Of a DNA stretch of 64,000 nucleotides, positions 20,570 to 30,791 are shown piece by piece. The position numbers and the translations under genes were made by a program. The stretch lies in the NCBI GenBank assembly GCA_965196985.1, contig CBDALO010000008.1:124001-188000 (forward strand), given 5' to 3'. The notes under the pieces are model-generated. The model was not told the origin of the DNA, did no database searches, and saw nothing but the letters and a program-made list of their open reading frames with translations. Each line of letters opens with the position of its first letter. The stretch's first letter is position 1. The stretch comes from 2-12-FULL-35-23 sp965196985 (GTDB lineage Bacteria > Pseudomonadota > Gammaproteobacteria > UBA12402).

Positions 20570-21724
20570 TTGAATCAGTTGTAAGCTGTCTTCGAGGTAT
20601 TTCGCTAACAGATCTTCGGCAATCAGCTCCGCATAGCTTAAGGTGTCAATCTGATTGCCCGATTCCAGTGAGACTTCAATAAACCGCAACACCGGCAAAC
20701 TGGTTTTCGCTAAAAAGCCTTTTTGTGCCGTGGTTAAGGCTTTATCGGCTTGATAATCGTCACTGAGCTGAATGAGGAATTGATTGACCCGATAGATCAG
20801 CGCTTGCGTGGGGGCAATGTGAACATGCCCTTGTTGTAAAAATAAACAGGCATTTTTGCCACTGTCTTTGCATTGATAGATCGTGCCATCCCCGCCGTTC
20901 ATTAAGGCTTTGAGGAGACTGTCATTGGTAATCAGTGCCGGATAAATACTGGGTTTGCCGTTTTTGTCAAAAATGATCGTTCCCGAAAGTGAGAGAAAAA
21001 ATTCCGCCAATTCGGTGTCTTGCTGCAAGAAACCGTTTTTCTCTAAGCTTTGCCACACTAAATTGATGTTACGGGTAATGACCTTTTTCCCTTGATCGCT
21101 TTTACTTAAATTGTCCAGCGTCGAATCGCCCTTGCCATCAAACCCACAGCCTTGTCGGGCAGACGCCCAATCACTAAAAGCATTACTTTGGACCCCTAAG
21201 TCCTGACACGCTTGGCGTTGCGCAGCGGTGTGTTTGGGCCACAGTCCGCCCACTAAATCTTGTGCGGCTTCACAGCTGGTTAAGTTGTTTTGATTCATCT
21301 GCTGTGCCCAGTATTGTAATTTCGTCATCACGTTACTGATTTGGGGCGCATAGGTTTCCATGGCGAGCTGAAAGCCGTAGGGAATGGAATCAGATAAAAT
21401 GTTTTTCGCAAACTGGGTGAGCTGAGCACTGTTAATAAAGGAGGCGCCACCACCAAACAAACTAATGCCCCCGCAGCCCGCTTTTAATGACGGCAAATCA
21501 ATTTGGGCAATTTGTAAGTCACGCGATTTCGAGCGCAAGAACAACGAGCCCGCACTGTAATACCCTGCTGCTTGGCTTTGAAAGACATGCGGGCCGGTGG
21601 TGTCTGAGGCATAGCCTAAGCCTTGCCAGAAGCTATCCAAATCACTGCTCACTTGCGCGTTGGCCAGTGTCAGTGGTGCAAGCAGGAAGAACGTGAGCAA
21701 CGCACGCAACGCATTAGTCAGCAT
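20492..21724 (-). pseudogene. traH: TraH 5' part, interrupted by IS
   Basis: TraH is a periplasmic/outer-membrane-linked F-pilus assembly protein. The frame has a signal peptide (MLTNALRALLTFFLLAPLTLANA) and the typical TraH order: GHVFQSQ-like start, CGGISLFGGGASFI (about 83-96), SCEAAQ, GCGFDGKGD. Native sequence ends at 20577; the last about 28 codons (QLKTTQNLNQQNNAEILCK...) are IS sequence, also found at the end of the transposase at 59024-60808. The product lacks about 73 C-terminal residues and is probably inactive. ATG overlaps the end of trbB. Confidence 0.88.
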
Positions 21725-22271
21725 AAGTCTTGTCCTTGAGTTGAGTGAGTACCGTGGTTAATCGATTCAATAGTGCCGGTTCAGAGACTTCCCCGAGTGT
21801 GACGGGGGTCAGACCCAGTGTGTTGACGTTCACCACAAACAAAGCAGGCACTTGATGCGGTAGTGAGCCGTACAGCGTTTGAATGACGTCTCGCGTTGCC
21901 AAGAGTGAATGCGGAAAGCTCGGTAAGCTTTGCCCATCGGTGGTGTAGGCAAAGGTGTGTAACTGCAACCGCGCTGCCACGTCTTTCACCAACGGATCAA
22001 AGCGTTGACAGTGCGGGCAGGTGGCGCGATACACCAGCACTAAAGCCCAGGGGGACGATTGGGCTGGTGTGTTGAATGCGCTTCGTGTAGACTGCGCCCT
22101 ACCCCGTGTTTGGGGTGTTGTTACGGTTAGGGCTTGTTGTGTCCTTGAAGCAATCATCTCGCGCAATTGACCATCCATCTGCTGCGCGATGCTTGGGGAC
22201 GCTATCCCCCAGCCCAGGAGAAACCCGATAAGTCCTAACCACCCTGTCCATTTCATTCGGTTTTTTGTCAT
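21714..22271 (-). CDS. trbB: TrbB, thioredoxin-fold disulfide isomerase
   Basis: 185 aa, close to F TrbB (about 180 aa). An N-terminal signal/membrane segment (WTGWLGLIGFLLGWGIASPSIA) precedes a thioredoxin fold with an active-site CPHC in VYRATCPHCQRF (about residue 86). It would assist disulfide formation in TraH, TraU, TraW and TraN in the periplasm. Placed between traF and traH as in F-type operons; overlaps traF at ATG and traH at its stop. Confidence 0.82.
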   Translation of the reverse strand: MTKNRMKWTGWLGLIGFLLGWGIASPSIAQQMDGQLREMIASRTQQALTVTTPQTRGRAQSTRSAFNTPAQSSPWALVLVYRATCPHCQRFDPLVKDVAARLQLHTFAYTTDGQSLPSFPHSLLATRDVIQTLYGSLPHQVPALFVVNVNTLGLTPVTLGEVSEPALLNRLTTVLTQLKDKTYAD

Positions 22272-23050
22272 TGTGCCACCTCTTGATATTGCGTCACGCG
22301 CTCACTGATTAAGCGCGGTAACGCGGCTTGACTAAACGCCCCATAGACCACCACTTGCGACTCGCGGGTGGTGGGGTTCACTAACACCAATGCCGGTAAA
22401 GCTTTAACCCCCAGTGTTGCGGCTTGCCCAAAATCGGTGAGGTTTTTAGGCATCACCGCTAAGGCACGATGATCCATCGGCGCACCTAATAAACTCATAT
22501 TGGCTTGTGCGGCAAACTGCGCGACGGTTTTTGCGAGCAATTGATCCAAGGCTTGCCCGCCACGATAAAAAAAGATCAGCACGTCGGTTTGTGCCAGCTG
22601 GTGTAAGCGCTGTTGATCACGCTCGGCGTGTTGCAATTGCGCGAGCTGATCCGCTTGGGTATTGCTCGGGTGTTGTAAGCCGTAATCGAGTGACGGATAC
22701 AACAGCATCACTAACCGACTGGTTTGAGCAAACTGGGTGGCGCGCTCACTGATCCAGTGCTGCATGGCATAAAAGCGAGCAGTGTTAGCAACAGTCGGTT
22801 GCAACACCGCTAAGGCTTTGGCGGCTTGGAGTTGGCGTTGCACACGATGAAGCACGGCGAGTGGATTGCTTACTTGGGAGGTCGCCTGGACTGTTTTTGG
22901 CTTGACTAACTTGTGTTGATCAACCAAAGGCATGTCATTCCAATGCCAACCCTGCGGATTCGTTCTATAATAGGCAGTGTCCGCAAAGCTTGCGTGCGTC
23001 GCCAGCAAAACAATAAAAACCTGTAAACCACGATAAACGACTTGCTTCAT
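22268..23050 (-). CDS. traF: TraF, pilus assembly protein
   Basis: About 260 aa from the ATG at 23050, which overlaps the traN stop (ATGA); a longer reading from a TTG at 23077 is less likely. Signal peptide MKQVVYRGLQVFIVLLATHASFA, then YYRTNPQGWHWNDMP, typical of TraF (YxxxxxGWxWY). The C-terminal thioredoxin-like fold has FFYRGGQALDQL where a CxxC would be, matching the known absence of active-site cysteines in F TraF. Periplasmic. Confidence 0.85.
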   Translation of the reverse strand: MKQVVYRGLQVFIVLLATHASFADTAYYRTNPQGWHWNDMPLVDQHKLVKPKTVQATSQVSNPLAVLHRVQRQLQAAKALAVLQPTVANTARFYAMQHWISERATQFAQTSRLVMLLYPSLDYGLQHPSNTQADQLAQLQHAERDQQRLHQLAQTDVLIFFYRGGQALDQLLAKTVAQFAAQANMSLLGAPMDHRALAVMPKNLTDFGQAATLGVKALPALVLVNPTTRESQVVVYGAFSQAALPRLISERVTQYQEVAQ

Positions 23051-24933
23051 GGGACTGAAACTCCTCGTTTGTTCCAAAGCGTCCCTGCACCCACCGTTCC
23101 AGGGTGCAGGCGCTTTTTCACGCGGTTGGCGATGTCATTGGCATTCGGTAACTTGACACGGTTTTTCAGATCCGCGTACAAATTACTGAAATCAATCTTG
23201 TCAAAATCAATGCGCTGTAAGTCTTGCACGCTGATGCCTGAACAATTGGGGTGATGCGGTGCACCGAACGGAATGCCTAATTGACTCAGTCGCCCTTGTT
23301 GTTGCACGTCTTTCGCCATGAGCCCATCAAAGACACAATAGCTTTTTTTATGGCTGGTACAAACGCCTAAGGTTCTATGAGCACAATAGCTCCCGACTTC
23401 AATCGCATAGCCTTTTTGTTTGGCAAAGCCGAGCTTCTTTTCTTCATCAGAGCATTTGGACAAGCCCATGTCTTTGCCCCAACCGTCATCCTTACAACAA
23501 TTCAAATAACCAAAAGCCGCTAACGAGCATTTCATGGGCGTCCCAGCAAAGGCTTTTAAGGTTTGCTGATCACCGGCTGCGGATTTAGCTGCACCCACTG
23601 CCGCTGCCATCTCGGCATCGGCTTTGGCAAAGTCGGTGCTTGTCGTGGGTTTTGGGGTATAGCATTGTCCATCGAGACAAAAATACTGACCCCCACAAGG
23701 GGTTGCTTGGCTATCCTCACAAGTCCGGTGCGTGCATTGCATCGTGACAGTGGCTTTGACACAAAACCCTGCCATTTTGGTGACGCATTGGTTCGCCACC
23801 TCACTGCACCCTTGATTTAAAAACCCTTGGCACGAATCACTGGGTGGTAACCCACAAAAATAGGTTTCTTGCTGTGCCCAGCAGGGTTCAGTCACCGGTA
23901 CGCCATCAATGGTTTTAGTCGCTTGACCGGCGGTGCAATGCCAAGGGGTTTGCACGTGACAATAATTGGGTGGTAAGTTCGGACAATGCACTTCCCAGTG
24001 TGTGGTAATAATCGGTGGTGGTTTCAGTAATTGAGTCACCCACGCATAAGCTGGGTTTTCAATTTGGCCAGGCCCTAACATTTCCATGCCTAAGCGTTTC
24101 ACTGTCAGGGTACTCACCAACGGATGAGGGACTTGAAAGCGTTGCTGGGAGACAACGCGCAATTGACCGTTAAGCGTGACCAGTTGACTTAAGCTTGCTT
24201 GCGGATGCAAATCAATCGGCGAACCCACTGGCCATAAATACGTGTGTAACGTGAGCGTTTGTTGGGGCGGTAGCGTTACTGAGGTGGACGCGGTGTTGCC
24301 ATAACGTGGGGTTTGCAAGAATTTCAGGACACAGCTTTGATCACTCGCAGGCCCCGAGGCTAACACGGGCGTTTTTTTAAACGGGCCGTCTGCTTGAAAG
24401 ACCACGTGCTGACAGGTGCCCACAAAACCTGGTGGTGCGTTCACCTCAACCACCAAGTCACGAGTGCATTGCAGCAGCTGGTGTCGAGTCTTGTCACACT
24501 GCACGGTGGTGGTTGTGGTGTGGCAATGCGGTTGGCGGTCACAGTGGATGTATTGATCAGAGAGGCCGTGTGCGATATGCTTCGCATCGTCTTGAATCAC
24601 GAGCGATTTGGCCATACCAGGATCTTTCGCGTTAATTGTGATTTCAGGATGATTGGCGAAGTGGCTGTTGATCGAGCTTCCCGCTTGATCATTACCAATT
24701 TCAGCAGCCCCTTTCGCCACTAACGCATCGCCTTGTGAATAGAATTGAGTTGCCTTCGGCGTCGCGGTGTAATGCGGTAATTGACTCGGCGTAAACTGAG
24801 CAAGCTGGTTCGGCATTGCCGCTTGCGCGCGTGCGGCAGCAGCTACCCCTGCACTAAAGTCGGCACGGTTCTCCGCTTGCACCCCTTGCATTACACTCAG
24901 CACGACGACACTCAACACTAACACACGTTTCAT
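23047..24933 (-). CDS. traN: TraN, mating-pair stabilisation outer-membrane protein
   Basis: 628 aa, close to F TraN (602 aa). N-terminal signal peptide (VLVLSVVVLSVMQGVQA). Many cysteines throughout, especially residues 310-440 and a conserved C-terminal block (KCSLAAFGYLNCCKDDGWG, YCAHRTLGVCTSHKKSYCVFDG). In F, TraN contacts outer-membrane receptors on the recipient. Start overlaps the trbC stop. Complete. Confidence 0.9.
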   Translation of the reverse strand: MKRVLVLSVVVLSVMQGVQAENRADFSAGVAAAARAQAAMPNQLAQFTPSQLPHYTATPKATQFYSQGDALVAKGAAEIGNDQAGSSINSHFANHPEITINAKDPGMAKSLVIQDDAKHIAHGLSDQYIHCDRQPHCHTTTTTVQCDKTRHQLLQCTRDLVVEVNAPPGFVGTCQHVVFQADGPFKKTPVLASGPASDQSCVLKFLQTPRYGNTASTSVTLPPQQTLTLHTYLWPVGSPIDLHPQASLSQLVTLNGQLRVVSQQRFQVPHPLVSTLTVKRLGMEMLGPGQIENPAYAWVTQLLKPPPIITTHWEVHCPNLPPNYCHVQTPWHCTAGQATKTIDGVPVTEPCWAQQETYFCGLPPSDSCQGFLNQGCSEVANQCVTKMAGFCVKATVTMQCTHRTCEDSQATPCGGQYFCLDGQCYTPKPTTSTDFAKADAEMAAAVGAAKSAAGDQQTLKAFAGTPMKCSLAAFGYLNCCKDDGWGKDMGLSKCSDEEKKLGFAKQKGYAIEVGSYCAHRTLGVCTSHKKSYCVFDGLMAKDVQQQGRLSQLGIPFGAPHHPNCSGISVQDLQRIDFDKIDFSNLYADLKNRVKLPNANDIANRVKKRLHPGTVGAGTLWNKRGVSVP

Positions 24934-25511
24934 TGAACCTCCCCTCGCGCTAACACTTGTTGGGCGACTTGGCGCAAACGCACGGTGTGTGCCCGACGTG
25001 CGACTTCATTGAGTAAACTGGTTAACGGCACATTGCCTGCCACTGAACTATAAGTAGCGGGAGGACAATTTCGTTGCTGTTCACAGGCTAACACGCGATC
25101 AGTCACCACTAACGTCGGCACAACCGTCACGTGATAGGCTTGAAACAGCGTGGGGTCAATTTGCACACCGGCAACAATCGGGTTGTGATTGTGAGGATGG
25201 AGGACGGTGTATAAGCGCTTGCTGGTTTCTGGCACGCTGTCATTGACCAACCCACGAATCACCACCGGCACCTGATAATGCGCCGCTTGTTGCAAGGTTT
25301 GGCGCAGCGCTAAGGTGGGCATTCCAAGGGAGACAAACAGCATCGCGCCGCTCGCTTGATTGGGGACACCCATCTGTTGATTCAGTCGCGCTTGATGCGA
25401 CACCTGAGTTAACGAGGACGACCAAGCGGGTGACGTGACAGGCGTCGCAGCGACTAAACTCGCCAGTGCCAGCAACCCACTCACTAACAACGTTGGATAA
25501 CGGTTCTTCAT
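24930..25511 (-). CDS. trbC: TrbC, F-type pilin assembly protein
   Basis: 193 aa. Signal peptide (LLVSGLLALASLVAATPVTS) and a core with the family pattern MLFVSLGMPTLALRQTLQQAAHYQVPVVIRGLVN, followed by GVQIDPTLFQAYHVTVVPTLVVT, a thioredoxin-like fold with cis-Pro. Periplasmic; works with TraW. Follows traU with a short gap. Confidence 0.87.
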   Translation of the reverse strand: MKNRYPTLLVSGLLALASLVAATPVTSPAWSSSLTQVSHQARLNQQMGVPNQASGAMLFVSLGMPTLALRQTLQQAAHYQVPVVIRGLVNDSVPETSKRLYTVLHPHNHNPIVAGVQIDPTLFQAYHVTVVPTLVVTDRVLACEQQRNCPPATYSSVAGNVPLTSLLNEVARRAHTVRLRQVAQQVLARGEVQ

Positions 25512-25524
25512 GCTCTCATCACTC

Positions 25525-26556
25525 CTATAACAAACAACAGTTACGTTTGCGCCAAATTAAAAACCCAAAATTGTTGTGTGCCCCTGGGGGCTCATGCCCT
25601 GCTTCCCACAGCTCGGTGTTGGTACCAAAGGGGTAACAGGCTTTCGCATCCGGTTCGGTATTCACTAACTCATAGCGATAACGGCTTTTCGGTAAAATCG
25701 GATGAAAGTGCTCGGTACACAACGCTTGGCCGTTCTTGCCTTCGGTGTCCCAGATTAAGGCAGGGGCGCGATGCAGCTTGTACACCATGCGCTCCGCTTC
25801 TAAGGTCGCTGCTTGAATCGGTGAGGTTTGATTGGCGACGCTGCCATCGAGTGGATAGGCCGAGCCTTGTGATCCTAAACACCAAAACAGTTTATCCATC
25901 GGTAAGGCGCGCCCTGTGGTGGTTTTGGTGGCATCCGCTGTGCAAGCGAGCTGGGTGGCTTGATTGCCAAACAGCACGGATTCCGGATCTAAAATAAATG
26001 TCATTTCGTCATCGTGCCAGGTGGGATCGAGCTCAGAGGGGTAGGCCAAATCGAAGTTACCGTGTTGCATACAACCGAGATTGGTGAGAATCTCTAACCA
26101 AAAGATCAACGGGTACTTGTAATAATGCACCCAATAAAAGGCGCCGTGATCCACGCCTGCGTTTTGAAAGTCAGTGGCGCCAATGTCGTTATTGAGTGAG
26201 CCGACATGAAAACTGACGCCACCTAAATTGACCATGCAAAACGGCTCACGGGTGACATCGACTAAGGCAGAGGGTTCCCAATAGCCAAAACTAATGCCAA
26301 TTCGCCAACCGACTGGCAGATTGCACACACAAAGTGGCGAGCTCGGGTTTTTCGTATCGGGAAACCGTGAATGCACGACTTGTAAGCTGCCCAAACTTAA
26401 CGGAAACAAACACGACCAGCAAATATCGGTAAGCGGATTGACAAAGTGACCGGTACACAGCTCGTTAGCGATCGCCTTCGTACTGAATAAGCCGGTAGTG
26501 AGACTCAACAGCACCACCAGCATTCCTTTCGCTAGTTGTCGTTTAAGCAGTCTCAT
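25525..26556 (-). CDS. traU: TraU, pilus assembly protein
   Basis: 343 aa against 330 aa in F. Signal peptide, then the conserved CTGHFVNPLTDICWSCLFPLSLG and CVCNLPVGWRIGISFGYWEP blocks, rich in cysteines that form disulfides. Periplasmic; needed for DNA transfer and pilus assembly. Overlaps traW. Confidence 0.92.
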   Translation of the reverse strand: MRLLKRQLAKGMLVVLLSLTTGLFSTKAIANELCTGHFVNPLTDICWSCLFPLSLGSLQVVHSRFPDTKNPSSPLCVCNLPVGWRIGISFGYWEPSALVDVTREPFCMVNLGGVSFHVGSLNNDIGATDFQNAGVDHGAFYWVHYYKYPLIFWLEILTNLGCMQHGNFDLAYPSELDPTWHDDEMTFILDPESVLFGNQATQLACTADATKTTTGRALPMDKLFWCLGSQGSAYPLDGSVANQTSPIQAATLEAERMVYKLHRAPALIWDTEGKNGQALCTEHFHPILPKSRYRYELVNTEPDAKACYPFGTNTELWEAGHEPPGAHNNFGFLIWRKRNCCLL

Positions 26557-27235
26557 GGCTTACTCCTTGTGGGGTAGTGGTCACTTCTTCAATCACTAAG
26601 TGGTCACCGGTTTGATGTAAGCGCGCAGGCACGGTGTGAATCCCGAAGTGATGACAGAGCGTGCCGTCTAAATCAAAATACACGCGCCCTAATTGCTTGC
26701 TGGCGGTGGCCACATTGCCAGCCGTGAGAATGAGCTTAAAACGGTGGTGCTTAGCACTTAATGCCTTAATTTGTGTTTGCGCCCACCTCACTTGATTAGC
26801 CTCACGTGCATTGAAGAACAACCAGACTTGATCAAAGTGAGGCACGTGAGCAAACGGGGCAACGGCTGCGATGCTTTTCGGATCTAATGGATTGATCGTG
26901 GTGCCTTTGAGTAACAACACGTGTCCTTGGGTATCGTAGCGAGTTTGTTTCACGGTGTAGCGTGGGGTAAAGGTGAAGGTACGCGCGTGTTGGGTGGTCG
27001 TAACGCCTGCGACTGGTGTCGGCGTGAGAATGGCTTGGCGCGCTTGTTGCACCATGCGGTGTTGTAACTGTGTTAATTTCCCCTCTCGCTGAAAGAGTGC
27101 TAACCGTGCGTGAATAAAGCGAAGTAGATCAGGTTCAGCAATCGAATAGACTTGCCCGACCACCCCTAATGACTGGGCTGTCGCGCTTGAGGCGATGAGA
27201 AGACTCACCGCAAAGAGCAAGCAGCGTTTAAGCAT
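26543..27235 (-). CDS. traW: TraW, pilus assembly protein
   Basis: 230 aa. Signal peptide (LLFAVSLLIASSATAQ), then LGVVGQVYSIAEPDLLRFIHARL, the TraW N-terminal signature, and a C-terminal thioredoxin-like half ending RVYFDLDGTLCHHFGIHTVPA with the typical D-x-x-G-x-L-x-x-x-F-x-I pattern. Periplasmic; interacts with TrbC and TraU. Overlaps its neighbours, so translationally coupled. Confidence 0.9.
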   Translation of the reverse strand: MLKRCLLFAVSLLIASSATAQSLGVVGQVYSIAEPDLLRFIHARLALFQREGKLTQLQHRMVQQARQAILTPTPVAGVTTTQHARTFTFTPRYTVKQTRYDTQGHVLLLKGTTINPLDPKSIAAVAPFAHVPHFDQVWLFFNAREANQVRWAQTQIKALSAKHHRFKLILTAGNVATASKQLGRVYFDLDGTLCHHFGIHTVPARLHQTGDHLVIEEVTTTPQGVSHETA

Positions 27236-27620
27236 GAGAGCTCCCTCGTTTTAATTGCTGGGTAATGGCTGCATTAATGGCTGCGTCAACCGCGTGACTG
27301 CCTGCCAACACGTGATGGCGTAACAACACGGTGACGTGATGCGTCTTGGCGTACGTGTTAAGACTTGCTGCCATGGCGTTGGAAAAGCGTTGAATCAATT
27401 GGGTACGCTGAGCAGGGGTTAACGGTTGTGCTTGAGCGAGCTCGCGTGAGAACTGCACAATGGCGTGTTGGGGCGAATAGGTCACGACACAAGCGCTGTG
27501 ACTGCGCACGAACGCCAGACACGCAAGCAAGATCGCAACACCGGTGAGCAACCCGTGCCAAAGCAGCGGTTGACGGCACAGTGCGTGCAAGGGGTTCAGT
27601 AGTAAGCGCTTAGCGGTCAT
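27228..27620 (-). CDS. trbI: TrbI-like inner-membrane protein
   Basis: 130 aa, the length of F TrbI (128 aa), with one N-terminal membrane anchor (LLTGVAILLACLAFV) and a periplasmic domain (AIVQFSRELAQAQPLTPAQRTQLIQRFSNAM...LNTYAKTHHVTVLL). It lies between traC and traW as in F. In F it affects pilus retraction. Confidence 0.75.
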   Translation of the reverse strand: MTAKRLLLNPLHALCRQPLLWHGLLTGVAILLACLAFVRSHSACVVTYSPQHAIVQFSRELAQAQPLTPAQRTQLIQRFSNAMAASLNTYAKTHHVTVLLRHHVLAGSHAVDAAINAAITQQLKRGSSHA

Positions 27621-27978
27621 TTGTTAATTCCTTAGCGGGAGTAACGCTGGTGTGTGCAGCCGCGTGCGCTTGCTGGTACCAATCACGCCATTCACGCGAA
27701 ACAGACCACCCTGAGACAAACGCGATGCCTGGTGCTATGAACAGTGCAAAAGTAAGCAAGGGCTTCATAAAAACCGGTTGATACTGTGTGATGGCCATCA
27801 CGGTCTCACGCGCGCCATGAATGGATAAAAAGCCCAGGGTATAGAGTGACAACAGCAAAAAAAGGGTCTGTATGACAACATAAAGCTGATGAAGAAAAAG
27901 TTCACTCAGTGCGTAGCAAGCGCTGAGTAAAGGTGGCTGGGTTTGCTGTGACTTGGCATTAAAAAGTTGAGTGGTCAT
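27610..27978 (-). CDS. small inner-membrane protein between traC and trbI
   Basis: 122 aa with two or three hydrophobic segments (VVIQTLFLLLSLYTLGFL, PLLTFALFIAPGIAFVSGW) and a conserved-looking SREWRDWYQQAH tail. Overlaps both neighbours. Not recognised by name; position suggests an F-type T4SS accessory protein. Confidence 0.5.
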   Translation of the reverse strand: MTTQLFNAKSQQTQPPLLSACYALSELFLHQLYVVIQTLFLLLSLYTLGFLSIHGARETVMAITQYQPVFMKPLLTFALFIAPGIAFVSGWSVSREWRDWYQQAHAAAHTSVTPAKELTNDR

Positions 27979-28219
27979 TGACGATTTTCCTCTTGTTGAT
28001 TGACGGGGTGTTGCTGTGTCGAGCTTGCTTGTTCTAACCAGGCCAGCTCCTCACCGTGAAACTCACGTGCGGTCGATTCAATGGCTTGCATGAGGGTTGC
28101 CCCTTGCGCTTGGCATTGTTCCACCGCTTGAAATTCATTGGCTTTGGTGGAGTACAACACTTTACTAAACGGATCGATAAACAAACGCTGTACGGCACTC
28201 AGTTGGCCCGCTTTAATTA
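27975..28219 (-). pseudogene. traC: traC 3' fragment
   Basis: The frame reads IKAGQLSAVQRLFIDPFSKVLYSTKANEFQAVEQ..., the typical TraC C-terminus (RLxxDPFSxxLxSxxAxxxxAV). It continues TraC directly across the MITE: ...SSLL joins IKAGQ when one TAATTA copy and the MITE are removed. Restored TraC would be 869 aa, close to F TraC (875 aa). No good start codon for independent translation. Confidence 0.88.
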
Positions 28220-28420
28220 GTGACTGACAGAAAACCCCGAAACCGTTGCTACGTAAGGCATACAGGTTGTTTTAACAAACGAAGATTTACTGTTTAACCA
28301 CCATTAGTGTCTAAATTGACCGCTTTTAATGAATTTATAGCAAAAAAGTCAAAATCTTCGTTTATGAAAATCCTCTACAAGCGTTGATGCGTAAGGCTTT
28401 CGAGGTTTTCTGTCAGTCAC
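28220..28420. mobile_element. 201-bp MITE, copy 1, inserted in traC
   Basis: Non-coding element with terminal inverted repeats starting GTGACTGACAGAAAACC and a 6-bp duplication TAATTA (28214-28219 and 28421-28426). A copy of the same length with no difference seen on reading lies at 58046-58246 inside the CRISPR array. No transposase frame is present, so it must be mobilised in trans. Confidence 0.92.
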
Positions 28421-30791
28421 TAATTAGCAGTGAGGAAAAGCCTGACTCAAAGCTCGGTTTAAATTGATTGACGAGTGCCACTTCGGCGTCACTGAGAAAA
28501 CTCGGGAGCTTTTCGCGGAGCGAATCAAGGGTGCCTTCACCCTGGCGCATGAGTAATTTAATGTCGGCACTGTCCCAACAGGCTTTGGCGGTTTTACCGC
28601 TCAAATACCCGTCTGCATCTTGCCGAATCACACAAAACGAGCCACGGTGTTTTCGAGAGGTACGAAACCCTGCTTCAATAAAGCGTCCGTGTTGCTCGTT
28701 ATTGCCATCTAACAGTTCCCAGGCTTCATCAATTAAGCACAATTTTTTTAGGTTGCGATCAGTCAGATACATTTGCTGGCTAATGAGATTAATTAATGAA
28801 AACAGCACCACGTCACGCAGCTCGGTGTTTTCATTGAGTCCACCCATCTCTAAGACAATGAGTGGTGCTTTGGGATCCAAGTCTGAAAAGGTATTAAAAT
28901 ACTTGCCGTATAACCCCGTTGTCATGTATTGCTTTAATAGTTGCTTGACATCATCGAGTGCCGGCACACGCTGATCCGATTCCTTGAGCTTGCGTTGTTG
29001 GATTTGCTCGATCATCGCCACCACAGTGTCAATGTTGGCCTCGACCCCTGCGGATTGATAAGCCAGCTCAACCGCTTCGAGTAAATACGCACGATTGACG
29101 GCGGTCATGGCTTGATCGGGATCGGCTAAGGCCACAATAAACTCACGAACCACGTTTAAGGATAAAGCCAGATCATCAGGATCCTCAATTTGATCTAAGT
29201 AGGAAAAGGGATTTAAGCGTAAGGATCCCGCCTCTAAATACCGACCCCCTAACAGCTGACAAAGCTTCTTATACGAACCACCCTTATCAATGATGTACAC
29301 CTTACCCCTTGAGGACAACACATTCATCACCAAGGTTTGACAGGCCACCGACTTCCCTGCCCCAGGCGCGGCTGCAACACACACATTCCAGTTATCCACG
29401 GGCAGCTCAAACAGATCCAACGCGCACAATTGATTGTGCAACCCACTGGTCACCACGCCACTCGGTGTGCCCTTCCAATCGCCGACCATGGGTAACAGGT
29501 TCACCACGTTCCAGCTGGTCAGTTTGCGAATCTGTCCGCAGGTTTTTAAAGTCAGCCAGGAATCATTGGCTAAGTGCCCTGGTAGCGTGGCTAAATACAA
29601 CGGCAGTTGAAATTGTTTAACGCATTGCAGTTCAAAGTGATCCGCTAAAAACGTGCTGGTGAGTGCTTTCACGGCCGGTTTAAAGTCAGACTCCGGCGCC
29701 CAGACAATCACACTCATGAACGCTTCACAGATGCGCACCTCATCACGATCTAAGGCGTTGTAGAGGCTTTGCCATTCGTTGTATTGGTCTTTTAAGCGCG
29801 GTAACCATTTACTCATGGCAGAGTGCGCGACCTTCTCTAAACGCAGGCGCTTGAGATTGGCGTGCCCTTTGGCTTTCAGTGCAGGAATCAATTTAAAACT
29901 CAACGACACCGCATGAGGGGATTGCACACTGGTGGCGCGTTCAGCGGCCGCTAAGTAATTGGCTGTTTGCCACAAAGCGTGTACATCGGGGTTTTTCTTG
30001 ACGGTGAACACACTGGCGCACCAAGGGCGTTCGTCACTTTCAAAGCGCAAGTGATCCGGCTCCACCGTTAAACGCTGTTCGTGCGTCCGGCACTGCTCAT
30101 TAAGTAATTCCAGCGGATTAAAGTCGGTGTCCGTAAACGCTTGATCAAACTGCGGGTAGCTCAGTGAGCGCATGAGCCCTAAAAATTCCGGTGGCCGCAC
30201 CCGAGTGGGGGTCAGGTTTGACGTGCGCAATTCAGCCAACCAATGCTCAGTCACTTGCTTGAGCTGCTCGGTTTTTTGGGCTTGGTTGCTTTGATCACTG
30301 GGTAAGGATAAAAACCAAAACACCCGTGAGTCCATGAGCCCGTAATAGTTACCGAGCTTATTTGGCAAACCGGCTAAGGTCGCACGGTGGTAATACTTGG
30401 CTTGGCGTTTCGCTAGTTCAGCAAACAACCCGCCAGGTTGGGCAAGATCGGCTTCAATACCCGCAAGGCGATCACCGGTTTGCGTGTGCGTGACCCGTAA
30501 GCATTGCACAAAGACCTCACTGTCCAATTGATTGACCGCACTCACCAAGCTGGTAATCAGTTTTTCATCCGCACCGGTGAGTAACGGCACTTCAATGGCT
30601 TGCATGACGGAACGTGAATTAACATACACCTGATGCTCGGGGTCATACAGGCGAGTCGGCAGTAAGTGATAAAACGGTTGTGTGTCAGGCACTAAATGCT
30701 CGGCATACGGCACAGCAGGGGGTAATAAGCTGCGGGAAAACGCTTTGGCGTGTTGCCAGCAGTCGGTCAGAAAAGCAAAAGGGCGCGACAT
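28413..30791 (-). pseudogene. traC: TraC, F-type T4SS ATPase, 5' part truncated by MITE
   Basis: VirB4-like ATPase powering pilus assembly. Start chosen at ATG 30791 with AAGGA upstream; an open frame extending to 31094 overlaps another gene and is not needed. Walker A AAPGAGKS near residue 475, Walker B LCLIDEAWELLDG near 690, TraC signature near the end (GFRTSRKHRGSFCVIRQ). The frame runs into the MITE and stops after SSLLISD, losing about 80 C-terminal residues found at 27975-28219. Both ATPase motifs remain, so residual activity cannot be excluded. Confidence 0.9.
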
